A model generated the notes under the pieces. It saw only the letters and a program-made list of their open reading frames with translations. It was not told the origin of the DNA and searched no databases. From JAPPLG01 sp965199935 (GTDB taxonomy: Bacteria; Bdellovibrionota; Bdellovibrionia; Bdellovibrionales; UBA1609): a stretch of 64,000 nt of DNA. Of this stretch, positions 15,652 to 23,113 are shown piece by piece. The stretch lies in assembly GCA_965199935.1 (NCBI GenBank), contig CBDATD010000002.1:310001-374000 (forward strand). Reading direction: 5' to 3'. A program made the position numbers and the translations under genes. Position 1 is the stretch's first letter. Every line of letters starts with the position of its first letter.

Positions 15652-16677
15652 TTAGAATAAAAATCTAACAAATCCCTGCAAATTATACCAGCTCATCTCT
15701 TCCGGCAGGGGCTGGGTTGTTTCAAAAACTGTATAATAATAGTACTGTTCTGTTTTTTGCACCCACATATCTTGAAGGTCATAAATGTTCATGTAAAGCC
15801 GAAGATCCAAGCCGAGTACAAAGTTTTGAGTGATAAACAGTTCAGCCCCTGTAACAAAAGCCCCTTGAAAAGCTCGTGAGGCTCTTTCATTCCAATAGTA
15901 AAAAGGATCGTACCTGTGGCTTTCAGCTACCTCTGTTGTGTAGCTTCTTATGTTCAAGGAGGCCACACCGCCAAGGAAGGGTCTAATGAGGCCGGACGAC
16001 AAAACATAATATTTCAAACCGAGAGAGTGGCTGTGCAGATCAAAACGAGTGTGAGTGGGATTGAACAAAGGATTGACGGGAGCGTAAACCACCCGATGTT
16101 TTGAAAAGCTGTACGTGTACTCTATAGAAAGTTTTTGAGATTCGTAAAGCCCCAATCCCCCCGTCAGCGAAGCTCCCAATCTCTGTATAGATTCAGGATA
16201 GTGCGGGTTTCGATTGTAATGATTCAAACGGCCCAGTCCTAAGTGGAGAAAATATTTTCGAGCTGAAGGGGTTTGTGCAGGAACCGAAGGCTCCGGCTTT
16301 AATACACCCTGTTCTTCCGGCACACTGATGTGTTGGTCTTCAAAAGGGCTTAAAAGTTTATCCATCCTGGCTTTTTCATCTTTCAGTCTTAAGAGTTCTA
16401 AGCGTGTTTTGAGTTTATTTTCAGTTTGCTCTTCTGCCTGTTTTCTGGCTCTGGTGAGCTTTTCCTGAGGGGTGAGGGGAGCGCTGTAAACCTGTATAGG
16501 AGGCTGTTCGCGGATGATCACCTGTTCCCGCTGCATTTGTACGGGAGTTTGCCCAGCCGGTTTTTCTTCTTCTGAGTTCTCGTAAACTCGAATAGGAGAA
16601 GACGGCAGCTGTGGTTCTTCCTCTCTTTCATAAGCCCCTGCGGGTAGAGCGAGTAAGATAATAAAAAAACGAAACAC
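15652..16677 (-). CDS. Outer-membrane beta-barrel protein with coiled-coil N-terminal region
   Basis: Start chosen at GTG 16677, seven bases after AAGGAG; the frame also opens at TTG 16683. A signal peptide (MFRFFIILLALPAGA) is followed by about 110 residues rich in Glu, Gln and Pro, including a probable coiled coil (LTRARKQAEEQTENKLKTRL). From about residue 140 to the end, alternating aromatic strands resemble an eight-stranded OmpA/OmpW-like barrel, ending in an aromatic residue (RFLF) as BAM substrates do. Likely co-transcribed with the two pilin-like genes behind it. Family not identified precisely. Confidence 0.72.
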   Translation of the reverse strand: MFRFFIILLALPAGAYEREEEPQLPSSPIRVYENSEEEKPAGQTPVQMQREQVIIREQPPIQVYSAPLTPQEKLTRARKQAEEQTENKLKTRLELLRLKDEKARMDKLLSPFEDQHISVPEEQGVLKPEPSVPAQTPSARKYFLHLGLGRLNHYNRNPHYPESIQRLGASLTGGLGLYESQKLSIEYTYSFSKHRVVYAPVNPLFNPTHTRFDLHSHSLGLKYYVLSSGLIRPFLGGVASLNIRSYTTEVAESHRYDPFYYWNERASRAFQGAFVTGAELFITQNFVLGLDLRLYMNIYDLQDMWVQKTEQYYYYTVFETTQPLPEEMSWYNLQGFVRFLF

Positions 16678-16698
16678 TTCCAAACTCCTTTTTCACTA

Positions 16699-16727
16699 AG
16701 ATTGCTTGAACTGCTTTTATTTGTCAA
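16699..16727 (-). promoter_or_regulatory. Possible promoter of the outer-membrane protein/pilin operon
   Basis: On the leftward strand a perfect TTGACA (16722-16727) is followed after 17 bases by CAATCT (16699-16704), about 22 bases before the start codon. The -10 is weak. Confidence 0.35.
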
Positions 16728-16892
16728 AAATGGATACACCAAAGCCTGCATATTTTGTTCTGACAGATGCTGAACCTCAACATTAGTCTAGTTTATTTCA
16801 TCGGTAAAAGCTTCAAAAATCATTAAAAAAACTTTGCACACCAAACTGAGATGCTGTTTTATGTATTGTCTTTGCGGTCACAGGAAAGGCTG

Positions 16893-17182
16893 TGTGAACA
16901 AGTCTGAAAACTGCGGACATGCGTTTTGCCACAGAGCAAACTTTGTCTGCTCTATTTCAAAGCCGAACTTATTTTCAGCCTTGTCCCCTCAGCCTTTCTA
17001 TGTATGTCACAGAACCGGCTTCCAGCCATCGAAAAGCTTATGTGAACAAGTCTGAAAACTGCGGACATGCGTTTTGCCACAGAGCAAACTTTACTCTGTT
17101 TCAAAGCCGAACTCGTTTGAATCTCTGTTTGCATAGCTTTTGCGGATACGTTGTTTCAAAACCGAACTTATTTATAACTTTG
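16893..17182 (+). repeat. Tandem copies of the dispersed repeat, copy B
   Basis: A 148-bp unit (16893-17040) begins TGTGAACAAGTCTGAAAACT and is followed by a second, shorter unit from 17041 that repeats the first 60 bases almost perfectly. It then has a six-base deletion and decays after CCGAACT. A third fragment (TTTCAAAACCGAACTTATTT) lies near 17153-17182. A diverged partial unit precedes 16893. The whole 16684-17340 gap holds only this element, a leftward promoter and a hairpin before rimP. Short ORFs through it are by-products of the repeat. Confidence 0.85.
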
Positions 17183-17300
17183 TTTACAAATGGTTTGGCT
17201 GTGGGTAATGGCACAGTCAAAGTTCTCTAAAATCAATGTTTTTTTGCAATTTGCCATTTTAGTTATTGCATTTAAACTCTGGAATTGATAGAGAAAACCA

Positions 17301-17324
17301 AAAGCCCCAGAGGGGCTTTCTTTG
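17301..17324 (+). terminator. GC-rich hairpin in the rimP-nusA leader
   Basis: A perfect eight-pair stem AAAGCCCC / GGGGCTTT with an AGA loop is followed by CTTTG, about 20 bases before the rimP start. It could end transcription entering from the repeat region or act as an attenuator in the nusA operon leader. The U-run is short, so termination strength is uncertain. Confidence 0.55.
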
Positions 17325-17341
17325 CATAAGAGAGATTTAAA

Positions 17342-17800
17342 ATGGCTCCACAGGAAAATATTGAAAATTTTATCATGAGGGCTTGTGCGGAAATCAACTG
17401 CCGGCTGTATCATGTAGAATGGTGCGGTCATTGTCTTAAGGTGTACGTGGATAAAGAGCGGGCCAACATTCAACTCTCTGAATGTGAAAAAATTTCTAAA
17501 AGAATTCAGCTTTTTTTAATGGCTGGAGGCCTCAACAGCCAATGGACGCTGGAAGTTTCCAGTCCTGGCTTGGAGAGAAAGCTCATTCAACCATGGCATT
17601 TTTCTTCTGCAATCGGCAAGACAATTGCTTTTCAATACACCCACCCAATGACAAATACAAAAAAAAGCTTTTCAGGCCGCCTCACTCAAGTTAATGATAA
17701 AGGTCTTGCTTTAGACAGTGGTTTGCATTTTGATTTCAATTTTATAAAAGAGGCTCATTTAGTTTTTCAGTATCCAAAAAAACATACAAAGGCGGTTTAG
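17342..17800 (+). CDS. rimP: Ribosome maturation factor RimP
   Basis: Assists 30S subunit maturation. At 152 aa it has the RimP fold order: an N-terminal alpha/beta domain with VYVDKER-like strand and the conserved LEVSSPGLERKL motif near the domain junction, then a C-terminal SH3-like domain (GKTIAFQY...). First gene of the rimP-nusA-infB-rbfA-truB operon, whose order is conserved in many bacteria. ATG start with a GAGAG sequence nearby. Confidence 0.93.
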   Translation: MAPQENIENFIMRACAEINCRLYHVEWCGHCLKVYVDKERANIQLSECEKISKRIQLFLMAGGLNSQWTLEVSSPGLERKLIQPWHFSSAIGKTIAFQYTHPMTNTKKSFSGRLTQVNDKGLALDSGLHFDFNFIKEAHLVFQYPKKHTKAV

Positions 17801-17802
17801 CG

Positions 17803-19344
17803 ATGCTTTCAGATTTAACTCGTTTAATTGAACAAGTCAGCAAAGATAAAGGAATTGAAAAAAGGATTGTTATGGAAGCTGTTGTGCAGGGGCTTTTAAC
17901 AGCGGCCCGCAAGAAGTACGGCACTTACCGGGATATTGAAGCTAAGTTTAATGATGAAACAGGAGAGATGGAGCTTTTTGAATTTAAAACAGTGGTGGAT
18001 GATGAAGAATTTGTAGATGAGCAAATTGAGATTAAATATTCGGAAGCCTTGAAATTAGATCCTGAGGCGCAAAAAAATGATCAAATAGGGCTTCGTCTTG
18101 AAATGAAAGATTTGGGTAGAATTGACGCCCAAACAGCTCAACAGATTATTTCTCAAAGTATTCGAGGTGCAGAGCATGAAATGATCTTTAATGAATTTGA
18201 AAAAAGAAAGGGAGAGGTTGTCAGCGGCGTCGTTCGCCGTGTGGAGCGGGGGTCTATTGTTGTGGATTTAGATAAAACAGAGTCTTACATCCCAAGAAGA
18301 GAGCAGATTCCCGGAGAAAGATACAAACCCGGAGACCGTATTCAAGGCTACATACTCACTGTTGAGCAGACCGGTAGAGGGCCTCAAATTATTATGTCTC
18401 GCGCTCATCCAGAGTATTTAATTAAACTTTTTGAGGCGGAAGTGCCTGAGATTTATGAGGGAATGGTAAAAATTAAAAAGGCCGCCAGGGAGGCTGGACA
18501 AAGGGCGAAGATTGCTGTGTACAGTCTGGACTCTGCGGTTCACCCTGTTGGGGCCTGTGTGGGCATGAAAGGGACCCGTGTTCAGAACATCACTCAAGAG
18601 TTGAAAGGGGAGCGCATTGACGTAGTTGTCTGGGATGACAACCCTGTACAATTTGTCTGCAACGCTTTAGCTCCTGCAAAAATTTCTAAAGTATTTGTTG
18701 ATGAGGATGCTTCGGCAATGGAAGTCATTGTGCCTGATGATCAGCTGTCTTTGGCAATCGGAAAAAAAGGGCAGAACGTACGCCTTGCTGTAGAACTGAC
18801 TCAATGGCAGTTGGATATTTTATCTGAACAGGAGTATGAAAATAAAAGAAAAGAAGCTTTGTTTAATTTGTCGCTTTTGCCAAATGTGGGTTCCGCTCAG
18901 GCTCAAAGTATCTTTCAGTCCGGAGTAAATTCTGTGGAAGAACTGCAAAATGTTGATATTAAAAAAGCTCAAAGCATTCCAGGGTATGAAGAAGAAGAGA
19001 AAGCCTCAGCCCTCATACAGTCTGCAAAAAAACTAGTTCAGGAATATAAAGAACAAAATAAAGAATTTGAAAAAGCTCCAACTCTGGAAGAAGAAATAAA
19101 AGAGAAAAAACAATTAGGGGCCAGAGCTCAAGCGGATCTGAGGTTGAAGAGAGAGATGGAAAAACTCGAAAAAGATTCTGAAAATCCTTTAAATAAAGAA
19201 GGAAAATCTTCTCATCCTGCCGTCAAAGAGGAAAAGGAAGAACTGTCAAAGAAAATACAAGCCTCCCCTTCCGCAGGAAAGGAGGAGTCCTCTTTAGAAA
19301 ATCCACAAAATCAAGAGAGACAAGAGAAAAAAAATGGAGACTGA
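17803..19344 (+). CDS. nusA: Transcription termination/antitermination factor NusA
   Basis: RNA polymerase-binding pausing and termination factor. Domains in order: N-terminal polymerase-binding domain (residues 1 to about 130), S1 domain (GEVVSGVVRRVERGSIVVDL), KH1 with VGMKGTRVQNITQEL, and KH2 with AIGKKGQNVRLAVEL. A helix-hairpin-helix-like repeat (LLPNVGSAQAQSIFQSGVNS) follows. The last ~100 residues are a Lys/Glu-rich tail of low complexity, replacing the second acidic repeat of the E. coli protein. Two bases after rimP and directly abutting infB. Confidence 0.95.
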   Translation: MLSDLTRLIEQVSKDKGIEKRIVMEAVVQGLLTAARKKYGTYRDIEAKFNDETGEMELFEFKTVVDDEEFVDEQIEIKYSEALKLDPEAQKNDQIGLRLEMKDLGRIDAQTAQQIISQSIRGAEHEMIFNEFEKRKGEVVSGVVRRVERGSIVVDLDKTESYIPRREQIPGERYKPGDRIQGYILTVEQTGRGPQIIMSRAHPEYLIKLFEAEVPEIYEGMVKIKKAAREAGQRAKIAVYSLDSAVHPVGACVGMKGTRVQNITQELKGERIDVVVWDDNPVQFVCNALAPAKISKVFVDEDASAMEVIVPDDQLSLAIGKKGQNVRLAVELTQWQLDILSEQEYENKRKEALFNLSLLPNVGSAQAQSIFQSGVNSVEELQNVDIKKAQSIPGYEEEEKASALIQSAKKLVQEYKEQNKEFEKAPTLEEEIKEKKQLGARAQADLRLKREMEKLEKDSENPLNKEGKSSHPAVKEEKEELSKKIQASPSAGKEESSLENPQNQERQEKKNGD

Positions 19345-21711
19345 ATGAGAGTTTATGAATTAGCTAAAGAGTTGAATGTTAAAAGTGTTGAACTCGTTGA
19401 TAGAATGAAAAAAGAATGGAAGTTTTCTGTTCGAAGCTACATGGAAGTGCTTACAGAAGAACAGGAAAAGCAAATTCGGCAAAAACTTCAAAAAGAAAAA
19501 AAAGATGAAATGGAGAAAAAAACAACAGCCCCAAAAAAAAAGATTGTCCGAAAGGCTGTTAGAAAGACAACAACAGCTCCTGAACAGGAAACAACTCAAG
19601 CCGTAAAAAAGCCTGTTGTCAAAAAGGTAATACGCAGAAAAGCCATTGAAGTACAGCCCGTAGACGTTAAAAAAGACACTCCTGCTCCAATGCCTCCAGT
19701 GGAGCCTCCTGAATCTCCTGAGCCGGTGAAAGAGGAAAGACTTTCTCTGAAAGAAAAACTTCAAACTTTGGAGCTGGACACCGGAGAACTTTCTGTCGAA
19801 GAGGATGAAAAAAAGAAAACAAAAAAATTTGCGGATAAAGAGGATGCTGTTCAAAAGTTCAAAGCCACTGATTTTAGAAAAAGAGAAGTTATCTTTCAGC
19901 CAAAGAAAAAAAGAGGCCCGATGGATCATCGCTCTAAAAAAACGATCATCACAACCCCTAAAGAGCATAAAAGAGTTATTAAATTTTACAGTCCTTTAAC
20001 CGTTCAAGAGCTTTCGCATCAAATGATGCTGAAATCAAAGAAATTGATAGATAAATTAAAACAAGAGGGGCTGTCTGCAGATAAAGACACTGTTTTAGAA
20101 TTAGATATTGTCAGTTTGATTGCACCGGAATTTGGATTCGAGGTTAAAGATCAACAAAAAACTTTTTCTGAAATGGCTCAAGAACTTCAATTTGGAGATA
20201 CATCGGCAGAACCTGTTTTATGTCCACCGGTGGTGACTGTTATGGGGCATGTGGATCACGGAAAAACAACACTCTTGGATACGCTCAGAAAAACATCTAC
20301 CGTCAAAAAAGAGGCAGGGGGGATTACCCAGCACATTGGAGCTTACAGCCTGCCGGCAGGTTCCTCTTTTATCACCTTTATAGATACTCCCGGCCATGCG
20401 GCTTTTGCTGAAATGAGAGCAAGAGGGGCTCAACTCACCAATATCGTTGTGATCGTTGTAGCGGCCGACGACGGAGTTAATTCACAAACTGTTGAAGCGG
20501 TTCAACACGCTCAATCTGCGGGAGTGCCGTTGATTGTTGCAGTCAATAAAATGGATAAACCTGGAGCGGATGCAGAAAAAGTGAAACAGCAGATGTCTCA
20601 GCACAATGTCGTGTCTGAGGAGTGGGGGGGCGATGTTTTATTTGTTCCCATCTCTGCCCTAACGGGAGAAGGCACTCAAAACCTGTTGGAGCAGATTTCA
20701 TTGGTTGCAGAAATGCAGGAAATAAAAGCTAATCCGAAGCAGTCCGCCAGCGGAGCTATTATTGAAAGCCGAATGGAAAAAGGCCGAGGATGGGTGGCAG
20801 ATCTGATCGTTCAAAACGGCACCTTAAAAAAATCTGATTATATTATGACTCCCACTCTTTTAGGGCGTGTTCGTCAGATGATGAATGATAGAGGACAAAG
20901 TGTTTCTTCTGCAGGACCCGGCCTGCCTGTTGAAATTTCAGGTTTTGATGCGGCCCCTGTAGTGGGGGACCCGTTTTTTGCTGTTAAAAATGAAAAATCA
21001 GCTCGTGAATTTTTGCTGAGGGAGAAAAACAATACTCAAAAGCCAAGGGCGTCAAAATCAGCAGATGAGTTGTTAAAAATGCATACCAGCAAAATAAAAG
21101 AGCTGACTTTAATTTTGAAGGCGGATGTCGGGGGGAGTTTAGAGGCTGTCAAAAATAGTTTGTCTAAAGTGGATTCAGAAGAAGTCAAAATAAATATTAT
21201 TCAATCAGGGCTTGGCAGTATTACGGAAAGTGATATTTTGCTGGCGGTGACTGCTCAGGCTGAGGTGATTGGATTTAATGTAAGAGCAGATGCTAAATCT
21301 GAAAGATTGGCTAAAGAGCATAACATTCCAATTTGGACGTACACCGTTATTTATGAGTTATTAGATGGGGTGAAAAAAAGAGCTATTGGTGTTTTAGATC
21401 CGTCTATTGTGAGTCAAGACTGCGGCAAAGCAGAAGTACGTGAAGTGTTTTCTATTTCAGGTCTTGGATCTATTGCCGGAAGCTATGTTTTATCTGGAAA
21501 AATCAGCCGCCAGCACCTAGCCCGGCTGGTGCGGGATGGACGTATTGTTTACGAAGGTAAAATAGAGAGTTTGAGAAGATTCAAAGAGGATGTGAAGGAA
21601 GTGGATGAATCTTTTGAATGCGGTATTGGTTTAGAGCGTTTCAATGATATTAAAACAGGGGATGTTATAGAAACCTTTGTTAAAAAAGAAATTGCCCGAA
21701 CAGAACTTTAG
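19345..21711 (+). CDS. infB: Translation initiation factor IF-2
   Basis: GTPase that places initiator tRNA on the 30S subunit, 788 aa. The N-terminal ~200 residues hold an IF2_N-like segment (MRVYELAKELNVKSVELVDR) and a Lys/Pro/Glu-rich linker. A second IF2_N-like block precedes the G domain. G motifs are complete: GHVDHGKTT (G1), DTPGHAAF (G3), NKMDKP (G4) and SALTGEG (G5). Domains II to IV follow with ILKADVGGSLEAV and a C-terminal fMet-tRNA-binding domain with CGIGLERFND. The ATG abuts the nusA TGA. Confidence 0.97.
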   Translation: MRVYELAKELNVKSVELVDRMKKEWKFSVRSYMEVLTEEQEKQIRQKLQKEKKDEMEKKTTAPKKKIVRKAVRKTTTAPEQETTQAVKKPVVKKVIRRKAIEVQPVDVKKDTPAPMPPVEPPESPEPVKEERLSLKEKLQTLELDTGELSVEEDEKKKTKKFADKEDAVQKFKATDFRKREVIFQPKKKRGPMDHRSKKTIITTPKEHKRVIKFYSPLTVQELSHQMMLKSKKLIDKLKQEGLSADKDTVLELDIVSLIAPEFGFEVKDQQKTFSEMAQELQFGDTSAEPVLCPPVVTVMGHVDHGKTTLLDTLRKTSTVKKEAGGITQHIGAYSLPAGSSFITFIDTPGHAAFAEMRARGAQLTNIVVIVVAADDGVNSQTVEAVQHAQSAGVPLIVAVNKMDKPGADAEKVKQQMSQHNVVSEEWGGDVLFVPISALTGEGTQNLLEQISLVAEMQEIKANPKQSASGAIIESRMEKGRGWVADLIVQNGTLKKSDYIMTPTLLGRVRQMMNDRGQSVSSAGPGLPVEISGFDAAPVVGDPFFAVKNEKSAREFLLREKNNTQKPRASKSADELLKMHTSKIKELTLILKADVGGSLEAVKNSLSKVDSEEVKINIIQSGLGSITESDILLAVTAQAEVIGFNVRADAKSERLAKEHNIPIWTYTVIYELLDGVKKRAIGVLDPSIVSQDCGKAEVREVFSISGLGSIAGSYVLSGKISRQHLARLVRDGRIVYEGKIESLRRFKEDVKEVDESFECGIGLERFNDIKTGDVIETFVKKEIARTEL

Positions 21712-21723
21712 AGAGGGGCTGAT

Positions 21724-22065
21724 ATGAGAATTTTAAAAATACAAAAAAGCCTTCAACGGTGCCTGATGAGCTATTTTTTAACTAAAAGCAGTTATCCGGG
21801 AATTATTTCTGTGAAAGAGATCAAGGTGCAGGCTGATTTGAAGAGAGCGAATGTGTATATCTCTGTCATGGGAGAAATGGAGGACGTTGAGAGGACGCGT
21901 ATAAAACTGGAAGAAGACAGGTTTGCTATACACAATTTGATCAACAGCCGATTGAGAATGAAATATTGTCCTCATCTCCAGTTTTTTGTCAATCATATTG
22001 CCATGCCTTTGTCTTCTGTGGAGCAGACTCTTATGGATTTTAGGGAAAAGGGCGGCCCGTCTTGA
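21724..22065 (+). CDS. rbfA: Ribosome-binding factor A
   Basis: Cold-adaptation factor that helps mature the 16S 5' end. It has the KH-like RbfA pattern, VKEIKVQADLKRANVYISVM in the first half and INSRLRMKYCPHLQFFV in the second, corresponding to the conserved R-x-P-x-L-x-F stretch. Length is 113 aa. Twelve bases after infB; its stop overlaps the truB start as TTGA. Confidence 0.9.
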   Translation: MRILKIQKSLQRCLMSYFLTKSSYPGIISVKEIKVQADLKRANVYISVMGEMEDVERTRIKLEEDRFAIHNLINSRLRMKYCPHLQFFVNHIAMPLSSVEQTLMDFREKGGPS

Positions 22066-22781
22066 TTTCAGGACTGCTCCTCCTCAACAAGCCAAAAGAC
22101 ATCACGAGCCACCAATTGGTGGACCGTGTTCGCTCCAGCATCCTGCAAAGATCTGTAGGGCATTGCGGCACTTTAGATCCTATGGCAGAAGGTTTAATGT
22201 TGGTTGTTTTAGGTTTGGCCTGTAAATTGTCTTCCTCTCTTGTTTTGGCGGATAAAAGTTATGAATTGACATTTCAAATGGGTTGGACGACCGATACTTT
22301 GGACAAAACAGGCAGGACTTTAAAAAATACAAAGGTCTGTTTAGAACCTTCTTTTATTGAAAAAACATTGAAAAAAAATTTAGGCTGGATGGATTTAACT
22401 GTTCCTCAATTTTCAGCTGTCAAGTTTCAAGGTAAAAAACTCTATGAATACGCTCGATCCGGGCAGGATGCTCCCTGCCTGCAAAAAACAATGTACTTTT
22501 ACGGTCTAAAAATTCTCAGTATTCATAAAACACAAGTAAAGGTTCAACTCTCCTGTAAAAAAGGGGGGTATATTCGAGCCTGGACTTCATGGATTGGAAA
22601 AGAGCTGGGTGTAGGAGCCTGTCTTGTACAGCTTAAAAGGCTGGCCTGCCTTCCTTTTCACTTGAACCAGAGCTTGTTGTTGAAAGATTTTGAAATGAAA
22701 TGCCGGGAAAACATTGAGAAAGCCATGGATTTTGCTCAGAAAAAAAAGGCTTTTATCCCTGTGAAGCAGATTCAGAGTTGA
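22062..22781 (+). CDS. truB: tRNA pseudouridine-55 synthase TruB
   Basis: Makes pseudouridine 55 in the tRNA T-loop. The LLLNKPKDITSHQLVDRVR start and the catalytic GHCGTLDPMAEGLML motif (nucleophile Asp) are clear. YEYARSG and GGYIRAW correspond to later family motifs. TTG start overlaps the rbfA stop by four bases. At 239 aa it is short, lacking the C-terminal PUA domain of the E. coli enzyme. Confidence 0.93.
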   Translation: MISGLLLLNKPKDITSHQLVDRVRSSILQRSVGHCGTLDPMAEGLMLVVLGLACKLSSSLVLADKSYELTFQMGWTTDTLDKTGRTLKNTKVCLEPSFIEKTLKKNLGWMDLTVPQFSAVKFQGKKLYEYARSGQDAPCLQKTMYFYGLKILSIHKTQVKVQLSCKKGGYIRAWTSWIGKELGVGACLVQLKRLACLPFHLNQSLLLKDFEMKCRENIEKAMDFAQKKKAFIPVKQIQS

Positions 22782-22813
22782 CCTTTTAAGGTTTTTCATA
22801 TAGCTTGCCCGAA

Positions 22814-23077
22814 ATGGCGTCAAATGAACAGAAATTAGATATCAAAACCTTTAGAACTTCTGAGTCCGACACGGGCAGTGTGGAGGTGCAGGCGGCTCAG
22901 CTCACAGATAAGATACAGCGTCTGACACAACATTTTAAAAAACACAAAAAAGACTTCCATTCCCGCTCCGGTCTTATTAAGATCATCAGTGTAAGAAAGA
23001 GTTTATTGTCTTATCTAAAAAGGGTCCACTTTGAACGTTATCAAGGTGTTGTTCAAAGGCTGGGTTTAAGAAAATAA
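22814..23077 (+). CDS. rpsO: 30S ribosomal protein S15
   Basis: Primary 16S rRNA-binding protein. Start set at ATG 22814 (MASNEQKLDIKTFR), giving 87 aa; a TTG three codons upstream is in frame but unlikely. The pattern matches S15: TGSVEVQAAQLTDKIQRLTQHFKKHKKD, then SRSGLIKIISVRKSLLSYLK and a basic C-terminus RLGLRK. It lies between truB and pnp as in many proteobacteria. No good Shine-Dalgarno is visible, which may reflect a structured autoregulated leader. Confidence 0.93.
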   Translation: MASNEQKLDIKTFRTSESDTGSVEVQAAQLTDKIQRLTQHFKKHKKDFHSRSGLIKIISVRKSLLSYLKRVHFERYQGVVQRLGLRK

Positions 23078-23113
23078 TCTTAAAGTGCAATCTTAAATAT
23101 AAGGAGTATCTTC

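Noticed and set aside
16834..17230. Short overlapping ORFs with similar peptides (MRFATEQT...) in the 16.9-kb gap and at 39.3-39.6 kb
   Set aside because: They arise from the dispersed DNA repeat, have no ribosome-binding sites, and other copies of the repeat break the frame.
19360..19968. Long leftward ORF of 202 codons opposite infB
   Set aside because: Phe-rich translation is the antisense of the Lys/Glu-rich IF-2 linker; a typical shadow.
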